This document shows positions 1 through 11,535 of a stretch of 64,000 nt of DNA, piece by piece. How positions within the stretch are numbered: the first letter of the stretch is position 1; each line of letters begins with the position of its first letter. A model generated the notes under the pieces. The model was not told the origin of the DNA, ran no database searches, and saw only the letters and a list, made by a program, of their open reading frames with translations. This DNA is from Pezicula radicicola (taxonomy: Eukaryota > Ascomycota > Leotiomycetes > Helotiales > Dermateaceae): positions 744,001-808,000 of the forward strand of contig PDUO01000004.1 of assembly GCA_003008705.1 (NCBI GenBank), in the 5' to 3' direction. Position numbers and translations under genes: made by a program.

Positions 1-3000
1 TGCACTGGCCTTCAGAGAACTAGCACCGGTGTTTGAGGAGAAGCTTCTTGATGCTTTTCTGCAATGGCTCATTGAGCAAGGTCCACTGGGAGATAGAAAC
101 CCCAATGTCAGACAGGAGATGGTCGAAGCTGCTACCGCAATCATTGCACTTCATGGAAAGAACAAAGTTGAAGACTTAATGAGGACCTTCGAGCACACCC
201 TTGAAGCGCCAGACAAAGGTTCAGAATTTGCGGACCGGGTGAATGAGGCCGTTATCATCATGTATGGTGCTCTCGCTCGTCACCTTGAAAAAGGAGACCC
301 TCGTGTTCCAAAGGTGGTGGATAGGCTTTTGGAAACCTTAAGCACACCTTCAGAAACTGTACAGTATGCTGTTGCAGAATGCCTGCCACCTCTTGTGCGA
401 GCATCAAGCGAAAAAACATCAGAGTATGTTCAGCTAGTACTCGACAAGCTATTGAATTCGAAGAAGTACGCTGCTCGGCGCGGTGCAGCATATGGTCTGG
501 CAGGACTGGTGCACGGCAAGGGTATCTCTTCACTTAGAGAGTTCAGGATCATGATGACCTTGAAGGGAGCCATAGATAACAAAAAGGATGTCAACCACCG
601 CGAGGGAAGCTTGCTGGCCTATGAGTTACTTTCTACGATTTTAGGCCGGGTATTCGAACCCTACGTAATACAGATCGTACCCCAGCTTCTTTCCAGCTTT
701 GGCGACTCGAGTGCCGACGTTCGGGAAGGTTGCCTAGCAGCCGCAAAGGCGTGCTTTGCTAGTCTGAGTTCGTACGGAGTAAAGCAGATTTTGCCTACGC
801 TCCTCGATGGTCTCGATGATGATCAGTGGCGTAGTAAGAAGGGCGCTTGTGACCTTCTTGGTGCCATGGCATACCTTGATCCTGCTCAGCTTGCTCAGAG
901 TCTGCCTGAGATTATTCCTCCTTTGACCGGTGTGCTTAATGACAGCCACAAAGAAGTGCGATTGGCTGCCAATCGAAGTTTGAAGCGCTTCGGAGAGGTC
1001 ATCAGTAACCCTGAGATTAAGAGTCTTGTCAATATTTTGTTGAAAGCTCTTAGCGACCCTACAAAGTACACCGACGACGCGCTTGACTCTCTAATCAAGG
1101 TTCAATTTGTCCACTATTTAGATGCTCCATCGCTTGCACTGGTTGCACGTATTCTCCAGCGCGGACTGGGAGATCGCTCAGCAACGAAGCGGAAGTCTGC
1201 TCAAGTTATTGGCAGTCTCGCACATTTGACAGAACGAAAGGATCTTGTCTCGCATCTACCTATTTTGGTTGCCGGACTGAAGATTGCTGTTGTTGATCCT
1301 GTGCCAACAACTCGCGCTACTGCCTCCAAAGCCCTTGGCTCCTTGATCGAAAAATTAGGGGAAGATGCCCTACCAGACCTCATCCCTGGTCTGATGCAGA
1401 CTTTGAAATCAGACACTGGTGCTGGAGACAGACTTGGATCTGCTCAGGCTCTCAGCGAGGTGCTTGCTGGTCTTGGTACTGGACGTCTTGAAGAGACTTT
1501 GCCAACGATTCTGCAGAATGTTGCCTCTTCGAAGGCATCTGTTCGCGAGGGTTTCATGTCGCTGTTCATTTTCTTGCCAGTTTGTTTTGGCAACAGTTTT
1601 GCCAACTACCTCAGCAAGATCATCCCACCTATCCTCTCGGGACTTGCAGATGACATTGAATCTATTCGGGATACATCACTCCGAGCTGGTCGCTTACTCG
1701 TTAAGAACTTTGCAACGAAATCTATCGACTTGCTGCTTCCTGAGCTTGAGCGTGGTCTTGCAGATGACAACTATAGAATCCGTTTAAGCTCCGTAGAGCT
1801 TGTTGGTGACCTTCTCTTCAATCTTACCGGAATTAGTGCGAACACAGAAGCGGACGAAGCAGAGGAGGGTGCTCAAGAAGCCGGGGCTTCTCTGTTGGAA
1901 GTACTTGGGGAAGAGAAGCGAAACAAAGTATTGTCGTCCCTGTATATCTGTCGTTGCGATACGTCTGGCCTGGTTCGCACAGCTGCAGTCGAGGTTTGGA
2001 AGGCTCTTGTTGCCAGTCCGAGGACCCTCAAGGAACTGGTTCCAACTCTTACACAACTTATCATCCGGCGCCTTGGTAGTTCCAACCTGGAGCAGAAGGT
2101 TATTGCTGGCAATGCTCTAGGTGAACTGATCAGAAAAGCGGGAGACGGCGTCCTTTCGACCCTACTGCCAACCCTAGAGGAGGGTCTTCAGACGTCCACA
2201 GATACGGATGCAAAGCAAGGAATCTGCATCGCACTTCGGGAGCTTATTTCTTCTGCTTCCGAAGATGCTTTGGAAGATCACGAGAAGACTTTGATTTCTG
2301 TGGTCAGAACGGCCTTGATCGATTCAGACGAAGAGGTTCGAGAAGCTGCAGCAGAGGCGTTCGATTCCTTGCAACAGATATTCGGAAAACGTGCAGTTGA
2401 TCAAGTCCTTCCTTATCTCCTAAGTCTTCTTCGAACTGAAGATGACGCAGAGAACGCACTCGCAGCGCTTCTCACACTGCTTACAGAGACCACGAGGTCA
2501 AATATCATCCTTCCGAACCTTATCCCAACTCTTACTACATCTCCGATATCCTCCTTTAACGCGAAGGCTCTAGCGTCTCTATCCACCGTGGCAGGTTCGG
2601 CTATGACAAGACGATTGCCAAGCATCCTGAACTCTCTCATGGATAATATCATATCATGCAAAGATGACGAGCTCCGCGCTGATCTTGATTCGTCGTTCGA
2701 TACAGTGATTTTATCAATTGACGAGTTTGATGGTTTGAATACCACAATGAGTGTTTTACTGGCCCTTGTCAAGCATGACGATCATCGCCGAAGAGCAGCC
2801 ACTGATTACCACCTGGCAAAGTTCTTTGCATCAGCAAATGTGGATTATTCTCGGTACAATCAAGATATCATTCGTGCTCTTCTCATCTCCTTCGATGATA
2901 GGGATCCAGAAGTTGTGAAGGCAGCCTGGACAGCCTTGACCGAATTTACGAAGCATCTTAAGAAGGAGGAAATGGAGGCACTTGTCTTCTCTACCCGACA

Positions 3001-4421
3001 AACTCTGCAGCATGTTGGAGTAGCAGGATCAAATCTACCAGGCTTTGGTCTGCCCAAAGGCATCAATGCTATCCTTCCAATATTTTTGCAAGGTCTGATG
3101 AATGGAACCGCGGAGCAGAGGACACAATCTGCACTGGCAATTTCCGATATTGTCGACCGTACAAGCCCAGACTCTTTGAAGCCATTTGTTACTCAGATCA
3201 CAGGACCACTTATCAGGGTTGTGTCTGAGAGGTCTGCTGACGTAAAGGCCGCGGTTCTTTTGACCTTAAATAGTCTCCTGGAGAAGATCCCAACGTTCTT
3301 GAAGCCTTTCCTGCCGCAATTACAACGGACCTTTGCCAAATCACTTGCCGATACTTCAAGCGAGGTGCTCCGTACTAGAGCCGCGAAGGCCTTGGGTACT
3401 TTAATCACCTTGACTCCTCGAATCGACCCCTTGATAGCAGAATTAGTCACAGGGTCTAAGACCTCTGATGCAGGAGTTAGGAATGCTATGCTGAAAGCAT
3501 TGTACGAAGTCATAAGCAAAGCGGGAGCGAACATGAGTGAAGCATCACGGAGCGCCGTGCTTGGACTCATTGACACCGATCCCGAAGACAACGACATATC
3601 CATGGCTATCACCAATGCGAAGTTGCTAGGCGCATTAATCAAGAATGTTTCTTCTGATGCGGCTGCAGGCTTAATCAAAAACAGGGTAGTTCCAAGTCAT
3701 CCAACCCAACCATCTGTACTGGCTCTCAATGCAGTCCTTGTTGAAGCGCCTACGTCTTTGACTGAGAGCGCTTTTGCCGAGGACGTGCCAAAAGTAATCT
3801 GTCATGGCATGTCTAGCAAGAATGTAAGTCTTATGTCCCAAATCTATCTATGAGGTACTGACCACAACACAGAACTTCATCTCAGACAACTGTGTTCTTG
3901 CAGCCGGAAAATATCTTCTGGCAGAGACTCGCGGCGATGATTTTGAGACCCTCAAGCCCATCTTTGAGACACTGGCAAATCTAATCCAGCCAGGGAACTC
4001 GGTTGATACACGACGCTTGGCACTTGTTGTTATCCGCACTGTAAGCCGACATTATGAGGATATCGTTCGCCCTCATCTCGCCTTACTTGCTGCGCCTACA
4101 TTTGCCAGTGTCCGAGATCCAGTCATTCCAGTGAAGTTAGCAGCAGAAGCCGCCTTCATGGCACTTTTCAAGGTTGTCGATGAAGAGAGTAGAATCTTTG
4201 ATAAATATATTTCCAGTCAGGATTTACCAGCCAATACCAAGAGAAGTATGCAAGATTACTTCAAGCGTGTTGCTTTGAGATTAGGAAATCAAGCAAGAGA
4301 GAGGAGAGAAGCCGAGGGCGGGCAAGGTGGTTTGGGTCTTTCTAATGATGAGGTTGATGATGAACGAGAGATCTGGAGTATTGGAAAGGTTGATCTTGGC
4401 GAAGATGTGTTTGATGAATGA
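1..4421 (+). CDS. GCN1: GCN1, 3' part (eIF2alpha kinase activator, HEAT-repeat protein)
   Basis: Partial gene: the reading frame is open to the left edge (frame of position 2), so the start lies outside the window. Exons are 1-3823 and 3873-4421, with an intron that begins GTAAGT and ends CACAG. About 1,457 residues of continuous HEAT-type helical repeats are visible, matching the C-terminal half of Gcn1 (family length about 2,670). In the family, Gcn1 sits on stalled or collided ribosomes with Gcn20 and brings uncharged tRNA signalling to the kinase Gcn2, starting general amino-acid control. The repeats early in this fragment resemble the eEF3-like region (for example KYAARRGAAYGLAGLVHGKG), and the Gcn2-binding part should lie further on. 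The protein ends in an acidic tail (GEDVFDE). No break or frameshift is seen. Identification rests on the repeat pattern and recognised segments; confidence is high. Confidence 0.92.
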
Positions 4422-4948
4422 GAAACGGATGGTTTATGACACCAGGCATGGATGATTGTGGCGGATTAACGATCAAAAGTTATATTTGCATTGCATGGCG
4501 GTAAAATAAATAGGTGAAGACAGCTTAGGGTAGGCCGCAGGCGTTTAGAATTGAGATCTTTGCCCTACAGATGTGGTCATATGCGTTGAAGCAAATATTA
4601 TGCCCTTTAAATATCACTAACTCATAAATGTACGCTCAGCAACTCAGATCAATTTGAGACAGTATTTCCTCTATTTCACGGGTTAAAGGCCCCTTCTCAT
4701 GAGACTTACTTCATGGGCACAGAGGCACGAAAGGTACAGTACCTACAATTAGGTATCTAGGCGAGGGGTGAGGTGCCTCGCGTTAATTTACCGCCAACAG
4801 TGGGGCTCCGGCGTTTATATTTTCGGTCACATGACCTTCAATTTAGCCCTGCTCGTTTTTTGCCGACCGCCCACAAATCGAAACTCCAAAATCTACTCCG
4901 CTCCAAATCAACTTCATCGACAATCCGACCACCGACAACACCGGCATC
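4422..4948. other. Intergenic region: GCN1 3' end and eL19 promoter
   Basis: No gene is seen. The first part should hold the GCN1 3' untranslated region. The stretch just before 4949 is rich in C and A with pyrimidine runs, as is usual before fungal ribosomal-protein starts. No clear TATA box or known operator was recognised. Confidence 0.5.
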
Positions 4949-5672
4949 ATGGTCAACCTCACAACCCAGAAGCGTCTGGCGGCCTCCGTCGTGGGCTGTG
5001 GAAAGCGCAAGATTTGGCTCGACCCTAATGAGACCAGCGAAATCTCCAACGCCAACTCCCGCCAAACCATCCGAAAGCTCGTCGCAGATGGCCTCATCAT
5101 CCGCAAGCCAGTTACTATGCACTCTCGCTCTCGCGCCCGGGACCTCACAGCTGCACGAAGAATTGGTAGACACCGTGGTTTTGGTAAGAGAAAGGGTACC
5201 GCGGATGCTCGTATGCCAAGGTACGTTCAACAACGTCAACAACTGGAATGAACATGGAAAGGGGGTCACAGAGGGGGCAATTTGTGCTGATACCTCAATC
5301 ATAGCCAAGTCGTTTGGATGCGCCGTCTCCGAGTCCTTCGCCGTCTTCTAGTCAAGTACCGTGCCAGCGGCAAGATTGACAAGCACCTCTACCACGAACT
5401 TTACCACCTCAGCAAGGGTAACACCTTCAAGCACAAGAGAGCGTTGGTCGAGCACGTAAGTTGCTAGTAGGATCTTGTTGCCAAAGGAAAATGCTGACAA
5501 TAAGCTCCAGATCCACAAGGCCAAGGCTGAGAAGGCACGCGAGAGAATCATCAAGGAGGAGATGGATGCCAAGCGTGCGAAGACCAGGGCTGCCCGTGAG
5601 AGAAAGCAGGAGAGAGTTGTTGCCAAGCGTGCTGCCCAGCTCGGTGATGAGGAGGAGACCGAAACGAAGTAA
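4949..5672 (+). CDS. RPL19: 60S ribosomal protein eL19
   Basis: Structural protein of the large ribosomal subunit. Exons are 4949-5220, 5305-5455 and 5511-5672; introns begin GTACGT and GTAAGT. The spliced product is 194 aa, the usual eL19 size. It starts [20 protein letters not shown] and carries the conserved [20 protein letters not shown] and [13 protein letters not shown] segments, then the long basic C-terminal helix rich in Lys, Arg and Glu. The codon split at the first junction (AG|C, Ser) restores the family sequence SQVVWMRR, which fixes the splice sites. The start is the only ATG that gives the conserved N-terminus. Intact; the identification is essentially certain. Confidence 0.97.
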
Positions 5673-7020
5673 ATCAGTGTGGCTTGATTGAGGGGCATAT
5701 GGTGTATTTGGCAAGGTCTTCTGTTTCAGGCCGGTTGCTTTTTGATGTCACTGGGCTTTCGGCATTATGCATGGACAATGGTATCATGATTTCCAAATCA
5801 AGTCTGTGTTCTCTTCGGATACTTGTGGTCATATCGATCTCAATGGCGTGCTATGGACCCCTCTACAAAAACGTTGCGGGGTCAGGTACTGGGCTATCAT
5901 GGAGTACGAGAGTTGGATTGTGGAAGAAGAAAAAAATCCCACTGAAAATCTTGATCAATCTGTGGCCCAGACATGAAGTATTTCATCTATGAATAAGTGT
6001 TGATGTCGATAAAACTCCCAACAGCTGAAGCATTCATAAGCATACAAATGACCTCCCCCCATGCCCCCTGTCACCTCCCTTCCAATTCCCATCACAACAT
6101 GATTTCAATTCAACTTGTACAGTGAGAATTGTCAGTGAATTGGTTCCGTTCAAGTACGAACTCATGTGCAATGCTGTGTACCCAGAATGACTGAGCATGC
6201 TTTAGAAGAGGAAGATTGCCAAAGTCCGTGTTCGATTTTGTCGCTTGCCTTGTACTGGAGCAGATTGGATTGCTACTTCTCGATGGTTAATAACAGTAAG
6301 GCAGAAATACAAGATTTGATATCATTTCTATAGGAGAATGGAACCTGATTCCAGGATGAAATGGCCGATCAGTGGGTAAACAAGGACAGAGGTACGAAAG
6401 TACAAGAAAAGGTCGTATAATATTCGACTGATCTCCAGCGTAACAGTAATGGAAACAGCTCCATCATGTCCAGCCTCTAGCCTCCAACCTCTAGTGTCCT
6501 CACATCCTTAATGTGATCAAAGCCCCCGAGTGCCACAGGTGAAAGAGTAGATAAGGATTGTGTCTTGTAAACGATATTCAGAAGATGTTGACATCAACTT
6601 AGCAACGGATCAGATAGTTTCACATTGTCCCTCAAATGGTGGTTATGTGAGCCCAGAACATATCAGCATCGCCCGCCTTTCGACGAGAGCTGTAGTTGAC
6701 TGGTTATGGCTACTCATCACCTCCGTGTTAGTTGTTGCAGAAGGAAGAAAGGAAAACGGGACACGAGGGTGGTTGATATACGTCGTTGATTTTTCGCTTA
6801 GTCTTAGTGTGCTGTGCCTCCCTGTCCAGTGTTGGTGTCTCCCCGCAGCCGCCCGAATGCGAAATGCGCCAATGTTTTTGTGGTGTGAACTTAACTTTCG
6901 TCACGCAAGATACGGTACGGTACAGTACAGTACAGTACGAGTACTCCAAGTCTTGAGGTTTGTCACCTCCAATCCAATCAATTTGTCTATCATTGCCCTT
7001 ACTGACCAGCTCAGATCGCT
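5673..7020. other. Long intergenic region before SHMT
   Basis: About 1.35 kb with no supported gene. The left part should contain the eL19 3' UTR. At 6911-6945 there is a short tandem run of GTACG/GTACA units, also seen near 28.6-28.8 kb. The right part is the SHMT promoter and leader. Open frames here have no recognisable domain and one runs into the SHMT presequence in another frame. Confidence 0.5.
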
Positions 7021-8841
7021 ATGTCTCTCTTTAAGGGAGCTTCACGATCTTTTGCCAGGACGACTGCGCGGCAGGCAGCGCCGATATGCGGTGGACGGCG
7101 AGCAGCTTCGTCCCTGCGGAGCGCAGAGAGTCAACACAAGGCAAGCTTTGATTTGGATCCAGCGCAAGGCCTTCAATGCTAATACTTAAGGCTATAGCTA
7201 CTCACTGCAGATCTCGAACATGCGGATCCAGCTATCTACAGCATCCTCCAAAATGTACTCTCCCCGCCACTCGCTTGATCGAGTCTGTCTGACATGGAGC
7301 GTAGGAGAAAAAACGACAGAAGCACTTCATCAACCTCATTCCTTCCGAAAACTTTACATCCCAAGCTGTTCTCGATGCGCTAGGCAGTGTTATGCAAAGT
7401 AGGTGCAATACAAGCCAGGTTGGAAAGAGACACTGTTGACCCATACAAAAAGACAAATACTCCGAGGGATATCCTGGAGCTCGATATTATGGTGGTAACG
7501 AGTTTATTGACGAAGCCGAACGACTATGCCAATCGAGAGCTCTCACGACATTTGGCCTGAAGGAATCAGAGTGGGGTGTCAACGTACAGCGTATGTATAT
7601 AGGTACTAAGTAAAGACCTCGCTAATATGTTCTCTCAGCATTATCTGGATCACCCGCAAATCTCATGGCATATTCTGCCCTTCTTAATGCACACGACCGG
7701 ATTATGGGTCTTGATTTACCTCATGGTGGTCATCTTTCCCATGGCTACCAAACACCTACCAAGAAGATCTCTGCCATTTCCAAGTATTTCGAAACACTAC
7801 CATACCGCCTAGATGAGTCCACTGGTCTAATTGATTACGCAAAGTTGGAAGAACTTGCGTTGCTCTACCGACCAAAGCTTATCATTGCTGGTACATCTGC
7901 TTACAGCAGACTCATTGAATATGATACCATGCGTGCAATTGCTGATAAGGTCGGAGCATATCTCTTGGCTGATATGGCACATATTTCTGGTCTTGTTGCT
8001 GCAAAGGTCGTCCCATCTCCATTTGAATATGCAGATGTTGTTACGACAACAACACACAAATCCCTTCGTGGTCCTCGTGGTGCCATGATCTTTTATAGAA
8101 AGGGCGTTAGACGGGTCAACCCGAAGACCAAGGAAGAGGAGAAGTGGAACCTTGAAGATCCCATTAACTCTTCGGTCTTCCCAGGCCATCAAGGTGGGCC
8201 TCATAATCATACCATTACTGCTTTAGCAGTCGCTCTTAAGCAGGCCCAGACACCCGAGTTCAAGGCATACCAAGAATCAGTTCTTCTCAATGCCAAGGCA
8301 TTTGCAAAGCGTCTTGGTGATCCCAAGGATAAGGGAGGTCTTGGCTACACCATAGTTTCTGGTGGAACCGATAACCACCTCGTTCTTGTTGATCTCAAGC
8401 CACAAGGTGTTGACGGTGCACGAGTTGAGCGGGTTCTTGAACTGGTTGGTGTTGCAAGTAACAAGAATACCGTGCCTGGCGATAAGTCAGCTTTAAAACC
8501 TGGCGGACTGAGAATGGGAACTCCAGCCATGACGACCCGTGGTTTCCAGGAAGACGATTTCGTCAGGGTTGCGGATATCGTCAACAGGGCAGTTACCATC
8601 ACGCAAAGGATAGACAAGTCCGCGAAGGAGGCAGCTGAGGCGAAGGGAAGGAAGAATCCGGGAAGCGTTAAGGCTTTCCTAGAATATCTGGGAGACGGCG
8701 AAAGTGAGACGGAGATTGTGCAGTTGAAGAGCGATGTAAGTTTTCCTCACGTTCCATTATGATTGACACGTAGATACTGATAATACATAGGTTTCGGCTT
8801 GGGTGTCTAGTTACTCGCTTCCTTGGGAGTCAAGCACATAG
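7021..8841 (+). CDS. SHM1: Serine hydroxymethyltransferase, mitochondrial form
   Basis: PLP enzyme that interconverts serine plus tetrahydrofolate with glycine plus methylene-THF. Exons: 7021-7140, 7198-7254, 7305-7398, 7453-7590, 7639-8735 and 8791-8841, giving 518 aa. The N-terminus ([20 protein letters not shown]) is rich in Arg, Ser and Ala with no acid, a typical mitochondrial presequence, so this should be the mitochondrial isoenzyme. Family hallmarks follow: [38 protein letters not shown], and the PLP lysine in [13 protein letters not shown] at about residue 277. Intron 1 is of the rare GC-AG type (AAG|GCAAGC to CTATAG, with GCTAATAC as branch site). That choice gives an unbroken family-like junction. 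The second acceptor was set at 7304 because it yields the conserved EKKRQKHF; an acceptor at 7299 is less likely. Confidence 0.93.
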
Positions 8842-9190
8842 GACGGATAAGCTGTATTAAAGGAAACCTCTCACCCCGCCAAAATTTGTATTTTCCCTCT
8901 GATTTACGTGACATGCTTGATTCTTGAGACCTTTTCAACACGATTTCAGAATCAGCGTCGTTACAATAGTCAATGCACCTTTCAGGTTGATCAGTTAGTC
9001 AATGCACTTGGTAAATTTAGAGTGATGCCAAAGACCTTCTGCTCATGTGTTTCATTGATCCCTGTAGTTTAGGGGAAGCAGTCAGGATCGGGTTTATTCC
9101 CTACACAGAGTCATCAATATCATATAATTATCTAGTTTAAACCAGAATATAGATACAGCAAGTAATAACACAAACATATCTCCCTTCATC
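8842..9190. other. Convergent 3' region between SHMT and the SDR gene
   Basis: About 350 bp between two converging genes. It should hold both 3' UTRs and polyadenylation signals. AT-rich stretches occur near 9120-9180; no gene or repeat is seen. Confidence 0.5.
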
Positions 9191-10423
9191 CTACAATTTA
9201 CTACCAACAAGACTTCCCCCATCCAACGCAATCAACGCTCCATTAACATAACTTCCGGCCCTACTGCTCAAAAACAAACACGCGCCGGCTATATCCTGGG
9301 GACTTCCAATCCTACCCAACGGAATTCCACTCACGATAGTCTCCTTGAAATTCTTAAGCGTCTCAGCCATCATCTTACTTTCAAAAGGTCCGCATGCTAA
9401 GGCATTACTAGTGATGTTTCGTTTGCCTAAGTGATTTGCTAGTACCCTGCTCAACCTAAATAGATAAGAAAGTTAAAAATTAGTAACACTTTCTTTTAAA
9501 ATATAGATGGAAGTACCGGAACTGGAAGGGTATGATCTGATCTGAGAGAAATTTCCCCTACGGAAAGAAAGATATTCAACGTACTGATGTAAACCTGCCT
9601 TACTGGCACTATATGAAAAGGTCTCCAAACTCGGTACCCTCACTCCATCTACCGATCCTATATTTATAATCCGAGCTGGATCTCCTTCAATTGCTGCTGC
9701 TTCGAGGAGGGGTGTCACGAGTTGAGTTATACTGAAGACGCGGGTTAGGTTTAGGGTTAGGACGCGGGTCCAGGCTGAATCGGGGAATTCGTCGTAGGGT
9801 GCTCCCCCTGGTTTTGATGTTTTGTTAGCTTTTGCGTTGTTTTCTCTCTTTTTTCCATTTTGGAGTTGAATTGCGTGGGTGGGTGTGTGTGGGTTAGGAA
9901 TTGCGAGGGAGGGTGGGGAGACCAGACGTACAGTTTGACCCTGAATTGTTTACTAAGACGTGTAGTTTCGATTCTCGTTTCTTCAGCTCATCCACCATTC
10001 TTTTGCAATCTTCGAGTTTATAAAAGTCCGCAGGGATTGCATGAGCGGATCCTTTGCCTGTTGTTCCAGAAAATATGTTAGTCTCTGCATTCTTGTCTGC
10101 TGGTTTGGATTGGGGTAAAATGAGGGGTATGCTGAATTAGCAATAAGCATTCAAGGGAAAGAGAACAACATACCCAAAGCATTCAATTCTTTACAAGCTT
10201 GTTCACAAGCCTTCGCATCTCGCGATGAGATGTATACTTTCGCTCCATTGGTTACGAATCCTTCTGAGATCATACGACCTATTCCTTTTGCTCCGCCGGT
10301 TACGAGGACGACTTTGTCCTAGGCAAGTTGTAGTTAGCTTGGGTACCGTATTTTTTTTCTTTTTCTTTTTTCATTGTGAGATGAAGGAGGTACCTTGACG
10401 TTGAAGAGACTTGCTGAATCCAT
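9191..10423 (-). CDS. Peroxisomal short-chain dehydrogenase/reductase (SDR)
   Basis: NAD(P)-dependent oxidoreductase of the classical SDR family. Exons (minus strand): 10423-10394, 10318-10174, 10057-9932, 9807-9585 and 9455-9191, giving 262 aa. The Rossmann motif TGGAKGIGR follows VVLV near the N-terminus, then VNNSG, INIGSVDG with the catalytic Ser region, and the active-site YSASK. The fourth exon ends inside a Gln codon that the last exon completes (AGLHQ-LSRVLANHLG). The last three residues are Ser-Lys-Leu, a perfect PTS1 signal, so a peroxisomal location is expected. An alternative start four codons upstream (MPLKMDSAS) is in frame. Fungal relatives are often named 'rhamnolipid biosynthesis 3-oxoacyl-ACP reductase', but the substrate cannot be read from sequence. 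The upstream region carries a MITE-like element. Confidence 0.88.
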
Positions 10424-11535
10424 TTTAAGTGGCATTGACGTTTGTGGATGTGTGAGAGATGAAGGAATTGAGAGCTTTGGCTGTGTTGCGGTTACGGTTG
10501 GAGTTGGAGTTCTGAGAGCTCGGTGCCGAGCTCCTCGGGGCAGAAATACGAACTGTAAGTGGCCGATATTAATACAGGCCACAACACTAAAAAATTACAT
10601 TACCGTACAAAATTGCTTTAGAAGATATCATTTTGATTAGAGCTATATATAAAGTGAATTACTCAAACTAAGTGAGTTGCTCAAATCTACAGTATCTCTT
10701 ATACCGTAAATAGATAACCATTTAAAATAATAAGGTATCCTATAAAGTAATTTGTACAATATATGCACATTATTTACGCAGATTTTAATAATAAAATAGA
10801 ATAAGGGATGATTTAGTATATTTAAAATAGCTATACAAAAGCCTACATAATTTTAGGAGAACAGGAGGACAAATAACAAAGTATAGATATAGATTTGGCC
10901 TGTGCCTTAAATCGGCCACTTATTTCTGCCCCGCAGAGCCGAGGTACGATTAACCCAGATCTTATCAACCGCGCGCGGGTGGGGGTTTCAAAAGCGGCGC
11001 CCCTTCTATACTCTATGGGTTCTCAACATCGAAAAGGGGCTGGTGTAACGATGGTTTTGATAGTGAGAAGACTTGCGATGCATAAGACTGGGAAACACTT
11101 CTGGATCTTCTTTTGAACCACTTTCGTTTTTAAGACAATCTCAGTCTTAGTATAAGGTAATGTTTTAACGACAGGACGTATGCCGCTTTTATTATCCATT
11201 AAAAGCTTATCAATTGCTCCAAAAGTTCCTTATTTTTCTCTCAGGCTTTGCTAGGTCCCCGGATCGGTGACATAACAAAACCCTTTTCTATCAAATACTT
11301 AAATGGGTGAGGCTCTGCACTTGTATTCTATATTGGAAAGTCCAGTCACAGTAACCAGACAGCTCTTACTTTCATTCCTTGTAATTCAACTTCAGCTACC
11401 CGTAGCTTTGAACTAGGATTGAAAGCTAGAACTCACGACTCACTTGAGTAAATTCTGAGTTGATCCATAGTCCACCAGTATTGGATTCAAAATCATCAAT
11501 AAGAAAACTATAAAGCAAGGCTTCTCACTACAGAT
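10424..11535. other. Divergent intergenic region between SDR and methyltransferase
   Basis: About 1.1 kb. It contains a MITE-like inverted-repeat element at about 10529-10942, whose core is very AT-rich. The remainder up to 11535 should be the methyltransferase promoter and leader. No gene was recognised. Confidence 0.5.
10529..10942. mobile_element. MITE-like element with long imperfect terminal inverted repeats
   Basis: The left arm has GGGGCAGAAATA (10537-10548) and, after a 9-nt insertion, AGTGGCCGAT (10558-10567) and ACAGGCC (10574-10580). The right arm is the reverse complement in the same order: GGCCTGT (10897-10903), ATCGGCCACT (10911-10920), TATTTCTGCCCC (10921-10932). The roughly 310-bp core is AT-rich and has no coding potential. 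Size, inverted ends and lack of a gene suggest a non-autonomous DNA transposon remnant. The exact ends and any target-site duplication could not be set; the outer bases are degenerate. Confidence 0.6.

Noticed and set aside
6560..7189. 209-codon open frame upstream of SHMT
   Set aside because: No domain, and its end overlaps the SHMT start in another frame; it is the leader region.
9741..9762. Telomere-like GGGTTAGG repeats
   Set aside because: They lie inside an exon of the SDR gene, where the other strand codes for LTLNLT; a chance result of codon choice and not a telomere.
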